Shown piece by piece: positions 7,896 to 15,582 of a stretch of DNA of 23,498 bases. Location: positions 1 through 23,498 of the IMG/VR virus record IMGVR_UViG_3300032278_002546, one strand, 5' to 3'. Each line of letters starts with the position of its first letter. Position 1 is the stretch's first letter. The notes beneath the pieces are model-generated. The model was not told the DNA's origin. It saw only the letters and a program-made list of their open reading frames with translations, and ran no database searches. The DNA is from a virus. A program made the position numbers and the translations under genes.

Positions 7896-8399
7896 TCAGG
7901 TCTTCTTCTTGTGCAGGCCGGGCGCCGGGCGCGGGAACCGGAAGGCGAAAGCAATGCGCCGCCGCCATGCGATGGTGAGCGGTTCTTCGATCACCCCGAG
8001 CCGCTCATAGGAATGGACGAATGTGCCCTCGCCGGTCAGGATCCCGATATGCTTGACGATGGCGCCCGCGCGCATGCGGAACAGCACCACCGCGCCCGGC
8101 CCGGCCTCGGCCGGGTCGATGCGGATCATCACCCGGCCGGCATTCTCGGCCAGCACCTCGCGGCTGCCGATCTCGCCCCAGTCGCGGCTGTAGGGCGGCA
8201 CCGGCAGCGTCTCGCTTCCGACCACTTCGCGCCAGATGCCGCGCGCCAGCCCGAGGCAGTCGCAGCCGACGCCCTTGACGCTGGCCTGATCGTGATAGGG
8301 CGTGCCGAGCCAGCCGCGCGCGGCGGCGATCACGGATCGGGGATCGGCGGGCCGGGCATCAGATGCTGCATGCGGTGCAACAACTGCCGCGCCGCTCAC
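7896..8399 (-). CDS. NlpC/P60 tail-tip peptidase (GTA gp14-like)
   Basis: This 167-residue protein is a cysteine peptidase of the NlpC/P60 fold. Cys48 in VGCDCLGL is the likely nucleophile, and His117 in VKHIGILTG the likely base. RGWLGTPY before the Cys and FVHSYERLGV after the His are typical of the phage subgroup. It would open the peptidoglycan locally as the tail penetrates the periplasm. The start is the GTG at 8399, which overlaps the stop of the DUF2163 gene (GTGA), the same coupled arrangement seen across this operon; longer in-frame extension runs only into DUF2163 coding sequence. The Lys-rich end (HKKKT) is unremarkable. It lies between DUF2163 and the hub, exactly as in the GTA cluster. 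Confidence 0.9.
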   Translation of the reverse strand: MSGAAVVAPHAASDARPADPRSVIAAARGWLGTPYHDQASVKGVGCDCLGLARGIWREVVGSETLPVPPYSRDWGEIGSREVLAENAGRVMIRIDPAEAGPGAVVLFRMRAGAIVKHIGILTGEGTFVHSYERLGVIEEPLTIAWRRRIAFAFRFPRPAPGLHKKKT

Positions 8400-9280
8400 A
8401 GCACCGCCCCCTCGTGCCCGCCATCCGCCGTGGCGTAGCGGACAACCGCGTCCTGGCCGGGGATATGCGGGAAGCCGCGGAAGTTGGCGATGTTGCTGAA
8501 CTTGGCCGCGCAGGTCGCGCTGCGCTTGTCGCAGCCGGCGCGGATGGTGAACGCATTGCCGCCCGCGACCGCGCGCACAGGCGCTTCCAGCAACGTGATG
8601 GTGACCACGCCGGAGGCGATCTCGTGCAGCATCACTTCGGCCAGCCGACCGCTGTTCGGGCCGCTCGTCCATTCCAGATGACCGAAGCTGAACCAGCCGC
8701 TGGCGAAGCCACCGAGGCCGGAGGCGGTGAAGGCGCGGTCGCGGATCGGATCGACCACCGCGCCGGTGCCGCGATAAGCGGCGGCGGCAATGTTCACCCC
8801 GCATCGGCTGTCGCCCAGTGCCGCATCGCAGGTGCCCTGATAGACCCGGCCGACCGTCTGACCCAGCACATGCGCCATGCTGCGCACCTCGGCGACGAAG
8901 GACATGCGCCCGCGCCGCAACTCGCCGATGGCGCCGCGCCGGATCAGCACCCGCTGGCCGAGGGCGTTCCAGTTCACCCGCCAGACCTCGACCAGTGCGT
9001 TGTCCCAGCGCCCGTCCAGAATATCGGTCTCGGTGATCCGGCCCGAGGTCAGCGCTCCCTGCGCATCCTGGGAATCCACCGACAGATCCGAGCCGGCCCG
9101 GATCTCGGATGCCGAAAGCCCGCTTTCCGGCTCATAGTCCGTGCCGCCGAAGGCAAGCGGGCAATCATGATCGGTAAAACCGAAGCTCTGGCCATCGGCG
9201 CGGGTGATCTTCCAGCACCAGGCCAGCGTGGTGGTGCCATCGTCCAGATGCGCCTGCAGGGCAGGGGACAGCGATTTCAT
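8396..9280 (-). CDS. DUF2163 tail-hub protein (GTA gp13 / lambda gpL-like) with four-Cys motif
   Basis: This 294-residue protein matches the DUF2163 (BR0599-like) family. It opens with LSPALQAHLDDGTTTLAWCWKI, then FTDHDCPLAFGGTDYEP and LVEVWRVNW. The C-terminal region carries Cys151 and Cys160 (TCDAALGDSRC) and Cys250 and Cys257 (GCDKRSATC), followed by KFSNIANFRGFPHIPG. The spacing of 9 and 7 residues is that of the four cysteines reported to hold an iron-sulfur cluster in lambda tail-tip gpL. It forms part of the central hub between the distal tail ring and the megatron. It overlaps DUF2460 upstream (ATGA) and the peptidase downstream (GTGA). Confidence 0.9.
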   Translation of the reverse strand: MKSLSPALQAHLDDGTTTLAWCWKITRADGQSFGFTDHDCPLAFGGTDYEPESGLSASEIRAGSDLSVDSQDAQGALTSGRITETDILDGRWDNALVEVWRVNWNALGQRVLIRRGAIGELRRGRMSFVAEVRSMAHVLGQTVGRVYQGTCDAALGDSRCGVNIAAAAYRGTGAVVDPIRDRAFTASGLGGFASGWFSFGHLEWTSGPNSGRLAEVMLHEIASGVVTITLLEAPVRAVAGGNAFTIRAGCDKRSATCAAKFSNIANFRGFPHIPGQDAVVRYATADGGHEGAVL

Positions 9281-9903
9281 CGGCGGATTTCCACGAGCGG
9301 GATGGAGGTGATCGAGCCGAGCCGCTCGATATCGAGGGTGACGTCGAGCGTGTCGCTGTCGAAGCGGACGGGCACGTCGAATTCGAACCCCGCGCGGACG
9401 GTGACGCCAGCGGCGGGTGCGGTTCCGAATGTAACGACACCGGTCGTCGTATCGACCGACCAGCCGGAAAGCTGCTCGACGCCGCCCAGCGCCAGCCTGA
9501 CGCTGCCTGCGACCGGCCTGGTGATCGAGCGGGTCCAGGACTGCACCCCGGAGGCATACCGCTTCACAAGCTGGAACGCGGTTGCGGTTCCGTTGCCGGT
9601 CCCGAGCAACTGGTCCTGGTGCGTCACCATCGCCGATGGCTTGCAGGATTTATGATCGCCCCAATCCTTGAAGCGGAAGCCGTGCAGACGCCCGTTGCGG
9701 GCCTCGAAGAATTGCACCACGGCGTCGAGATCGTCGGCGCGGCGGATGCCATAGGAGACGTCATAGCGGCGGCGCGAGTTGGCCCAGCTGGCGTTGCGTT
9801 CCTCGTCGCCGGAGGCCAGTTCCACGATCTGGGTGCGCCGTTCCGGGCCGCCGCGCGCGCCGCGGCTGATATTGTCCGGGAACCGGACATCGTGAAAAGT
9901 CAT
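9277..9903 (-). CDS. DUF2460 distal tail protein (GTA gp12-like)
   Basis: This 208-residue protein is a DUF2460 family member (TIGR02217-like). It opens FHDVRFPDNISRGARGGPER, continues with TQIVELASGDEERNASW and RRRYDVSYGIR, and has FFEARNGRLHGFRFKDW, all strong family marks. The last third is beta-rich, ending in a conserved RFDSDTLDVTL segment. In GTA particles the equivalent protein forms the ring that joins the tail tube to the tip. Its ATG overlaps the tape-measure stop by one base (TAATG) and its stop overlaps the DUF2163 start, so the three are translationally coupled. Confidence 0.92.
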   Translation of the reverse strand: MTFHDVRFPDNISRGARGGPERRTQIVELASGDEERNASWANSRRRYDVSYGIRRADDLDAVVQFFEARNGRLHGFRFKDWGDHKSCKPSAMVTHQDQLLGTGNGTATAFQLVKRYASGVQSWTRSITRPVAGSVRLALGGVEQLSGWSVDTTTGVVTFGTAPAAGVTVRAGFEFDVPVRFDSDTLDVTLDIERLGSITSIPLVEIRR

Positions 9904-12302
9904 TACATCCCTCTCCTTCCCATGGCGACGGCCCGCGCGATATCTGCCGAAATCTGTGCTCGCGACTGCCGGAAGCTCTCGGCATCGCGGGCGTTGATGT
10001 TGATGGTGACGCCGCCCCCGTAACCCGCCGCTTCGCGGCGCGAGAGCACCCGCTCGCCCTTCTGCAGGATCGCCGGCACCTCGTCCGAGCGCAGCCCGGC
10101 CCAGCCGCCGGAATGCATCCGGGGCGCATTGGCGAAGGCCATGGCCGAGACCATGCGGGACGGCGCTGCACCGCCGACCATGCCGCCGGCATGGAGGATC
10201 GGCACATTCAGCCCCGGCATGAAGCCCGACAGAATCCCGGCCAGCGGCCCGAGCAGGAACCGGCGCGCGCCCAGCTTCGCCATGTCGGCCAGCATCGAGG
10301 TCACGAGGTCGTGGAAGTTCAGCTTGCCGGTCTTCACGAACTCGCCGACCGCATTCTCGGCGCTCTGGAACGCTCCGACCAGCGCGTTGCCGATATCACC
10401 GCTGATGTCGCGGGCCTTCTGGGCATAGTCGGAGAGCGGGGCGATAACCGCATCCCAGCCCTGTTTCGCCTGTTCCGCGCCGTTTGTAGTGTCTTCGCCG
10501 GCTTTCTTGCCAGCCGCACCGGCCCGGCCCGCAGCGCCACCGGCGCGATCCATGGCACCGGCAACCCGCTCGGCCGCGCCAGCGGCATCGTCCAGAGCGT
10601 TCGCGCCATCCTCGCCCGAGGCGGTGACTGCATCCTTCAGCGCCTGCCAGCTTTCCAGCGGCGCAACTGCCGCCGCGCCCAGCGCCTGTGCAGCGTCGAG
10701 ATGGGCGGAGGCAGCCGCGGCGGCCTGATCGGCAAGATCGCCGAACAGGTCCGGCGGTTCGATATATGTCCTGTCCCAGGCTGCGCTGAACGCCTCGGCG
10801 GCGGCGGAACCTGCATCAGATGCCGATCCCTCGAACGGGTTGTCGATGCGCCCGATGCTGAACGGGTCCAGAAGGCCGATCTGCGCCCCGCCTTCGCCGA
10901 CAGCCCATTCCGGCAGCATGGCGAGGGCGGCGTTGATGCCGGAGATGAAACTGTTGATCCGGGTGACGACGCCGTTCAGCATCGCCTCGACCCCGGCGAT
11001 CAACCCGTTCGCCGCCTTGAACGCCAGATCGCCAATGGCATCCGGCAGCAATGCCCAGATCGCCTTGATCGCCTCAAACCCGCCGTGCCAGACCGCAACA
11101 TATCGGTCCACGGCGGTGACGCCCCCGGTCACGATCAGGTCGAGCACCGTGAACACATAGGCGCGATAGCCATCCCAGGCCGCATTGAGCAGCGCGAACG
11201 ATGCCTGGAAGGCCAGGACGATGCGCTGGCCGACCTCCTTTGCGACATCGCCTAGCAGCTTGAACGCCGTGCCGATGCCGCCGACTGATTTGACCAGCGA
11301 GGAAAACTGGTAGATCAGCTCGCCCGCCGCGACGATCAGCGCGCCGATGCCGGTGCGGATCAGCGCCCCCCGCAGCACGGTCAGCGCCGTGGACAGCGAG
11401 AAGGTCGCGACACGGGCGGCGACAAAAGCCGCCACCCAGCGCCCGGCCATGAAGCCGGCGAAGGCAATCGCGAGCGAGGCGAGGCGTTCGATATTGTCCG
11501 CGACAAGGATCAGCACAGAGGCGACGGTGGAGGAGGCACCCAGAAGCTGATCCCAGCTGCCAACCAGTTGCAGCGCCGCATTGCCGATCAGCGTGAACGC
11601 GTCGCCGATGGTGGCCGGCATGGAGTCCGCTTCCTCGCGCAGCAGCTCCAGATTGCCGACCAGCGCGGTGCGGATCACCTCGCCGGTGATCGCGCCCTGC
11701 GTTCCCATCACCCGCAGGCCGGAAACTGTGGTGCCGAGTTCCGCAGCCAGCAGTTCCGCCACGCGCCCGCCGGTCTGGATCACCGTGTTCAGGTTATCGC
11801 CCGACAGGCTGCCCAGCGCCATCGCCTTCGAGAGCGCATTCTGGACCGAGGCCGCGCGTTCGGCCTTGGCGCCCGAGACCACCATGGCGTTGTTCAGCGC
11901 CTCGGTGAAATCCAGGCTCTCGGCGGTGGACAGGCCCAACTCGCGCAGCGCGGTCGCGTTCGCGAGCCAGGATTCCGTTGTCTGCTCGATACCGGAATAG
12001 GTGCGCCGCGCCATATCGGCGAGCCGGTCCATGACGGCGGCGCCCTTCTCCTGCGACCCGGTCGCCAGATCGACCCGCGAGCGCAGATCGGTCCAGGTAT
12101 CGGCATATTGCGCGACCTGGCGGATGCTGAGCGCGCCAGCCGCGATACCGGCGAGGCGCCGCAACATGACGCCGGCCGTGTCCACCTCACGCGACATGCG
12201 CTTGAAGCTCTCTGCACCCGCATTGCCGACGCCTTCCAGTTCCGCGCGGACCTGGCGTCCGTTCTCAGCGACGAGACGAACGGAAACCTTCTTCTCGGCC
12301 AT
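9903..12302 (-). CDS. Tail tape measure protein (lambda gpH-type)
   Basis: This 799-residue protein sets tail length and is ejected ahead of the DNA. The N-terminal part (about 40-240) shows the tape-measure N-terminal domain: TWTDLRSRVDLATG, LADMARRTYSGIEQTTE and ALSKAMALGSLSGDNLNTVIQTGGRV (split by my reading). A hydrophobic stretch runs from about 255 to 335. An Ala/Gly-rich helical region (about 530-620) is followed by a C-terminal domain resembling lambda gpH (GKLNFHDLVTSMLADMAKLGA, then LHAGGM and VPAILQKGERVLSRRE). It is much longer than the GTA tape measure. At the usual 0.15 nm per residue it would give a tail of about 120 nm (an estimate). The start overlaps the end of the frameshifted chaperone reading frame by 38 bases, as in lambda T/H. 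Confidence 0.92.
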   Translation of the reverse strand: MAEKKVSVRLVAENGRQVRAELEGVGNAGAESFKRMSREVDTAGVMLRRLAGIAAGALSIRQVAQYADTWTDLRSRVDLATGSQEKGAAVMDRLADMARRTYSGIEQTTESWLANATALRELGLSTAESLDFTEALNNAMVVSGAKAERAASVQNALSKAMALGSLSGDNLNTVIQTGGRVAELLAAELGTTVSGLRVMGTQGAITGEVIRTALVGNLELLREEADSMPATIGDAFTLIGNAALQLVGSWDQLLGASSTVASVLILVADNIERLASLAIAFAGFMAGRWVAAFVAARVATFSLSTALTVLRGALIRTGIGALIVAAGELIYQFSSLVKSVGGIGTAFKLLGDVAKEVGQRIVLAFQASFALLNAAWDGYRAYVFTVLDLIVTGGVTAVDRYVAVWHGGFEAIKAIWALLPDAIGDLAFKAANGLIAGVEAMLNGVVTRINSFISGINAALAMLPEWAVGEGGAQIGLLDPFSIGRIDNPFEGSASDAGSAAAEAFSAAWDRTYIEPPDLFGDLADQAAAAASAHLDAAQALGAAAVAPLESWQALKDAVTASGEDGANALDDAAGAAERVAGAMDRAGGAAGRAGAAGKKAGEDTTNGAEQAKQGWDAVIAPLSDYAQKARDISGDIGNALVGAFQSAENAVGEFVKTGKLNFHDLVTSMLADMAKLGARRFLLGPLAGILSGFMPGLNVPILHAGGMVGGAAPSRMVSAMAFANAPRMHSGGWAGLRSDEVPAILQKGERVLSRREAAGYGGGVTININARDAESFRQSRAQISADIARAVAMGRRGM

Positions 12303-12621
12303 CGCCTCTGCCTTCCTCGATCTTCTGGTTGGTCTGGCGGATCATTTCCGCCTCGATCACCGGCAGCAGTTCCACGACCGCCAGCGGTGCAATGCCAAGG
12401 GCGCGGCCCATTTCCAGCGCCGTGCCCATGTCCCAGCCCAGCACCGCGCCGGGGATCGCCCGGACCTGCCCGCTCAGCCTCCCGGCCAGATCCCAGACCT
12501 GCCAGCCCTCTTGCGTTTCGGGACTGTTCAGCCGGGCAGGGCAGTCGGGGCAGCGTCCGGGGCAGGCTGCGCAATATCGGTCGCCCCCGCCGTAGTGCCA
12601 TTCGGCGAGGGCGCGGAGGCG
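12265..12621 (-). CDS. Frameshift extension of the tail-assembly chaperone (lambda gpT-like role, Cys-rich)
   Basis: This 118-codon reading frame has no convincing start of its own. It is entered by a -1 shift at the A-run near 12621-12628, giving a fusion of 115 + 118 = 233 residues. Its sequence is clearly coding. A CAACPGRCPDCP cluster (CxxCxxxCxxC) is followed by NSPETQEGWQVWDLAGRL, GAVLGWDM and ALGIAPLAVVELLPVIEAEM, a combination seen in a conserved Rhodobacterales phage family (probably DUF7697). The C-terminus is highly charged (EEGRGDGREEGFRSSRR). By analogy with lambda gpG/gpGT, the short form and the minor fusion together chaperone the tape measure, and the extension recruits tube subunits. 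It overlaps the tape-measure start by 38 bases. Separate translation from a rare start cannot be excluded. Confidence 0.75.
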   Translation of the reverse strand, partial: RLRALAEWHYGGGDRYCAACPGRCPDCPARLNSPETQEGWQVWDLAGRLSGQVRAIPGAVLGWDMGTALEMGRALGIAPLAVVELLPVIEAEMIRQTNQKIEEGRGDGREEGFRSSRR

Positions 12622-12965
12622 TTTTTTTCCGCATCCAGCACCAGATGCGGACCAAGGGCCTTCTCCTGGAACGCCTCGAACACCGGCCAGATGTTCAAGA
12701 GCGCGTCGATGCCTTCGGGCGTGACCGGCAGGTCGATGCCCTCGGCATCGCCGACGCCCGACCATTCGGTAATCACCATTCTGGCGACGGCCTGCGCCAT
12801 GGCCACGGCCAGCACCTCCTTCGGCGCGTCGATGTCGAGGGTATCGAGGGAGACATCGGAGCGCGCGGCGGCCATGATGGATGTGGTGATCGGGGCGACT
12901 CGGATCATCAGGCCGGGCAGGAGGTCGATCCAGCGCGGCTCGGTGGTGAGGTTCAGACGGATCAT
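12528..12965 (-). CDS. Tail-assembly chaperone, short form (lambda gpG-like role)
   Basis: This 145-residue protein begins MIRLNLTTEPRWIDLLPGLM and continues with an acidic, mostly helical domain (DVSLDTLDIDAPKEVLAVAMA, VITEWSGVGD, VTPEGIDALLNIWPVFEAFQ). It ends in a low-complexity Ala/Pro/Ser tail after residue 115. Size, position between tail tube and tape measure, and the -1 frameshift site at codons 113-115 identify it as the gpG-like chaperone. The low-complexity tail beyond the slip site is what is expected when selection acts mainly on the overlapping -1 frame. It starts 3 bases after the tube stop, with GAGGA inside the tube gene as a possible ribosome-binding site. The function comes from genetic context, as these chaperones share little sequence. 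Confidence 0.85.
   Translation of the reverse strand: MIRLNLTTEPRWIDLLPGLMIRVAPITTSIMAAARSDVSLDTLDIDAPKEVLAVAMAQAVARMVITEWSGVGDAEGIDLPVTPEGIDALLNIWPVFEAFQEKALGPHLVLDAEKNASAPSPNGTTAGATDIAQPAPDAAPTALPG
12621..12627 (-). promoter_or_regulatory. -1 programmed ribosomal frameshift site A_AAA_AAC
   Basis: On the minus strand, codons 113-115 of the chaperone read GAA AAA AAC, giving seven consecutive A bases (12628-12622) and the heptamer A AAA AAC in the correct phase for simultaneous -1 slippage. The -1 frame just upstream is not conserved-looking, whereas downstream it is clearly coding for 118 codons. Confidence 0.8.
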
Positions 12966-12968
12966 GGT

Positions 12969-13913
12969 TCAATATTCCTCGGTGTTGTTGACAAGGGTGA
13001 TGGTTGCCATGCGCGCCGGGCTGGACCCGCGCGCGGCTTGCCAGTCGAAGCTGGCCTGAATGCCCTGCGGCCCGCTGATCTCGACGCGGGGGCGCGGCAG
13101 ATAGACGGCATGTGCGGTGAAGGTCAGGCTTTCGCCGCTGCTCAGGGTGTATGCGAATTCCAATTCGCACGGCCCGCCGGCGATGGCCTGGTTCATCAGC
13201 ACCATATCGGCAAAGCGCAGCTCGATCTGGCCGGTCAGCGCGGCGATGGAGGGATCCGCGCCATCGATCATGCCGTCGGCACGAATGGTCTCGATCCGGT
13301 CGAGATTGTTGGCATAGGTGATCTGGGCCGAGATCACATTGCCCAGTGCTGTGCCATTGCGCGTGATGGCGCCGTTGAAATGCCCGAAGCGGATCAGGTC
13401 CAGATCAGCCAGCGTGCCGGCCTGCGAGGTGCTGACGACGGTCTCGCCCTGCGCCACAAGCTGGGCGCTGGCGGTCAACAGGCCGGAACGCTGCATGGTC
13501 CAGCTGAGCTGGTTGACCATCACGCCCGAATACATGGCGAAGCGCGGCACCTCCGGCATGCCGGTCTCGATCGACATCGACGGCAGGGTCCAGTTGCCGG
13601 AGCGGAACTCATGAGTATAGGGGCCGGGCACGGTGCCTGTGGTGACCGGCGCTCCGAACGCCGCCTTCAGCCAGAAGCCGAACGCCTCGGCGTCGATCGG
13701 CACGGTCAGATCGCCATCCGCGGTGATCGCGTCCTTGACCGGGGCCAGCGGGTCCCGGCCATATCCCAGCAGCTCCGAGCCGAGCAGCGGCTGTTCGGCG
13801 CTCAGCGTCGAGGATGCGAAGGGCAGGCGGGTGAAGCCGCTGACGGGGGCGGTGCCATAAACAGTCTCGAACGCAGCCGCGAGTTGCGACCGCGCACCTT
13901 GGGCGCGTGCCAT
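12969..13913 (-). CDS. Phage tail tube protein
   Basis: This 314-residue protein begins MARAQGARSQLAAAFETVYG, with the family-like continuation GFTRLPFASSTLSAEQPLLGSELLGYGRDP. It is a beta-rich protein with a conserved WLKAAFGAPVTT segment and repeated short strands, fitting a two-domain siphovirus tail tube (Phage_tube family). An SFDWQAARGSSPARMATITLVN stretch sits at the end (positions about 286-307). A strong AAAGGA lies 7 bases before the ATG. It is followed closely by the chaperone and tape measure, the invariant order tube-chaperone-tape measure. It should polymerise into hexameric rings around the tape measure. I am confident of the role, less so of the exact family. Confidence 0.85.
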   Translation of the reverse strand: MARAQGARSQLAAAFETVYGTAPVSGFTRLPFASSTLSAEQPLLGSELLGYGRDPLAPVKDAITADGDLTVPIDAEAFGFWLKAAFGAPVTTGTVPGPYTHEFRSGNWTLPSMSIETGMPEVPRFAMYSGVMVNQLSWTMQRSGLLTASAQLVAQGETVVSTSQAGTLADLDLIRFGHFNGAITRNGTALGNVISAQITYANNLDRIETIRADGMIDGADPSIAALTGQIELRFADMVLMNQAIAGGPCELEFAYTLSSGESLTFTAHAVYLPRPRVEISGPQGIQASFDWQAARGSSPARMATITLVNNTEEY

Positions 13914-13956
13914 GGAAGGTTCCTTTCTATGGAAGCGATCCCGTGCCGGGACCGGG

Positions 13957-14098
13957 TCAGTGCAATGGCGGCTTGACCAGCGCGGCCAGCCTGGTGAGGC
14001 GCTTGGCGGTCACCCGCACCTGCTCGGTGACCTTTTCCGAACCATCGGCGCGCAAGACAGTGGTGATCCTGTGGCAGATGCGAGATCATGGTGCTCAC
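13957..14098 (-). pseudogene. Possible small gene broken by a one-base frameshift
   Basis: A perfect AGGAG (14109-14105) sits 6 bases before a GTG at 14098, opening MSTMISHLPQ. After about ten codons the frame that looks coding is the next one: ITTVLRADGSEKVTEQVRV then TAKRLTRLAALVKPPLH and a stop at 13957-13959. That second frame has no start codon with a ribosome-binding site of its own and is closed upstream by TGA at 14088-14086. Removing one G near 14067 would join them into a protein of about 46 residues. It may be a genuine pseudogene, a sequencing error, a +1 frameshift, or chance. The function is unknown. Confidence 0.35.
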
Positions 14099-14163
14099 TT
14101 CTTTCTCCTGATGTTCGATTCGGGCCGGGGATTCGGCCTGAATCAGACAGGCACATCCGCCCA

Positions 14164-14208
14164 ACCGGCGGCGCGGACCGGCGCCGGAACGCCGGAATGG
14201 CCGCCGGT
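14164..14208. repeat. GC-rich nested inverted repeat in the head-tail intergenic gap
   Basis: ACCGGCGGC (14164-14172) and GCCGCCGGT (14200-14208) are perfect reverse complements. Between them lies the perfect 10-bp palindrome CCGGCGCCGG (14178-14187). They fall in the largest gap of the late operon, 14110-14225, after the tail terminator gene. No T-run follows, so it may be an mRNA-stabilising or processing hairpin rather than a full terminator. Confidence 0.4.
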
Positions 14209-14225
14209 CGCGCTTTGTTCGCATC

Positions 14226-14654
14226 TCAAACTAGCGGATCGTTGCTGGTGTAATGCAGGTTGAGGATCAGCACCGCCGCCCTGATGGTCGGGGCGCCCTC
14301 GACCGCCAGATCGGCAGGTTCGGGCGCGTCGGTCTCGATCCAGTCGCAAAGCCCGCCCAACGTCCGGTCGCCGGCGATCGCGTGCCCGATCCCCTCAGCC
14401 AGCGTGTCGAAGGCCAGTTCCAGACCGGAGGATCCGCGAATGAAGACCTCGATCTCGGCCTGGTGCTGCCAGTGATAGCGCAGCGGCGACAGCGTTACCT
14501 CGGCTTCGCCGGGCGTTCCGTCGCGCAAGATCAGCAGCCCGGCAGCAGGGATGCGCTCGGGCAGGACCTCACTGCGCAGGACGATGGTGCCGCCGCCGAT
14601 GCCCTGCAGGAGGGTGAACAGGGACGATAGAACCTGTTCGCGCCTGGTGGTCAT
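14226..14654 (-). CDS. Tail terminator protein (lambda gpU-like role)
   Basis: This 142-residue protein begins MTTRREQVLSSLFTLLQGIG, has an alpha/beta pattern with SPLRYHWQHQAEIEVFIRG in the middle and ends with EGAPTIRAAVLILNLHYTSNDP. This layout (helix, strands, helix, with a conserved late strand) is that of the small tail completion/terminator proteins that cap the tail tube and bind the head connector. Its position after DUF6441 and before the tail tube supports the call. Its ATG overlaps the DUF6441 stop (ATGA). It carries no enzymatic motif. Confidence 0.7.
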   Translation of the reverse strand: MTTRREQVLSSLFTLLQGIGGGTIVLRSEVLPERIPAAGLLILRDGTPGEAEVTLSPLRYHWQHQAEIEVFIRGSSGLELAFDTLAEGIGHAIAGDRTLGGLCDWIETDAPEPADLAVEGAPTIRAAVLILNLHYTSNDPLV

Positions 14655-15271
14655 GTGCGTTCCCAGCGAGAGACGATTGCGCCCGGCAGGGATGCCAGAG
14701 CGGCATTGGCCGGCTTCTCAAGATCCAGCCGCTTCTTCAGCCTGACCTGCGGCACCAGCAGAAAGATCGGCACCGAGGCGAGGCCGCGCCCGGTTCTGGA
14801 CCGGGACACGGCCGCCCGACCGTGCTTGGTCAGCCGCGCCTCGGCGACCAGCAGGCTGGGGCCGGTTCGGCGATAGACGAAGATCAGCCGCAGCCCGGTG
14901 CGCGCCTCCCATTCGCCCGGCGTCGGGCGCTTGCCGCTGCGGCTTTTCCCGGCCGCCTCAAGCGGGATGGCCAGCCAGAACCCGTCGCGCGAGCGGATCA
15001 GCGGCCCGGTGTCATGGGCGTTCACGATCACCGGGGCGCGGGTCCAGACCATCGACGCGGCATTCATGCTGTGCCGGCCCTTGGGCCAGGTCTCCGAGCG
15101 GATGGTCCGGGCCAGCCGCTGGCCGAGGCCGGCGCCGGTGATCTGCCCCCGCCATGCGGCCTTGAGCGCGATCCCGGCATCGCGGATCCCGAAATGCACC
15201 GCCTTTTCGCCGGCCTTGACCTCATCGGCCATCAGCCTGGCGATATCCGCGATCTCGGCACGCAGCTTCAT
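14651..15271 (-). CDS. DUF6441 family head-tail/minor tail protein
   Basis: This 206-residue protein matches the DUF6441 family known from Rhodobacterales phages: MKLRAEIADIARLMADEVKA, then GIRDAGIALKAAWRGQITG, LARTIRSETWPKG, VIVNAHDTGPLIRSRDGFWLAIP, GEWEARTGLRL and FLLVPQVRLKKRLDL. It is very basic at its C-terminus. Its place between the head-tail stopper and the tail terminator is that of HK97 gp10-like or lambda gpZ-like proteins, which help join head and tail; that role is inference. The start at 15271 overlaps the upstream stop (ATGA) and is preferred over longer in-frame extensions, which run through other coding sequence. Confidence 0.8.
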   Translation of the reverse strand: MKLRAEIADIARLMADEVKAGEKAVHFGIRDAGIALKAAWRGQITGAGLGQRLARTIRSETWPKGRHSMNAASMVWTRAPVIVNAHDTGPLIRSRDGFWLAIPLEAAGKSRSGKRPTPGEWEARTGLRLIFVYRRTGPSLLVAEARLTKHGRAAVSRSRTGRGLASVPIFLLVPQVRLKKRLDLEKPANAALASLPGAIVSRWERT

Positions 15272-15582
15272 ATGGGCCTCAGATCGAGGGTCACGATCAG
15301 CCGTTCCCGGTCGCGGATCGGCTCGCCCTGAACCTCGAAGGTCTCGCCGCCGATCACGATACGGTCGCCGGACTGGATTGACGGGGTTTCGGCCGCCATC
15401 ACGTCGATGCGCACGGTTTCCGACCACACCCGCGCGCCGCCATAGCTGGTCAACTCGTCGGGGGCCTTTCGGATGGCGCGAATGGTGCTGCCGGGCGGAA
15501 CCCCGCTCGGCAGCCATGTCGCGTCCACCGCCATGTTCGGGTCCGCGAAGATCCGGGTCGCAGCGGCGGCAAAGGCGCTCAT
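15268..15582 (-). CDS. Head-tail stopper/joining protein (lambda gpFII-like)
   Basis: This 104-residue protein begins MSAFAAAATRIFADPNMAVDATW, then shows IRAIRKAPDEL, ETVRIDVMAAE, IQSGDRIVIGGETFEVQGEP and DRERLIVTLDLRPI. A small beta-barrel with a 'G-D-x-I/V-x-x-x-G-x-x-(F/Y)-x-V' segment is typical of the gpFII/SPP1 gp16-like stopper family. It would bind the portal-gpW connector and receive the tail. The start at 15582 shares one base with the stop of the DUF2190 gene (TGATG), and the stop overlaps the next start. Confidence 0.75.
   Translation of the reverse strand: MSAFAAAATRIFADPNMAVDATWLPSGVPPGSTIRAIRKAPDELTSYGGARVWSETVRIDVMAAETPSIQSGDRIVIGGETFEVQGEPIRDRERLIVTLDLRPI

Noticed and set aside
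3381-9903. The window being a bona fide gene transfer agent cluster
   Set aside because: Only the tail-tip genes are GTA-like; the terminase is lambda GpA type with a GpA-linked gpW and portal, and spanins, endolysin and a long tape measure are present, which fit a phage.
11568-13976. Long plus-strand open frame opposite tape measure, chaperone and tube genes
   Set aside because: Antisense shadow of three supported genes, with the same low-complexity composition.
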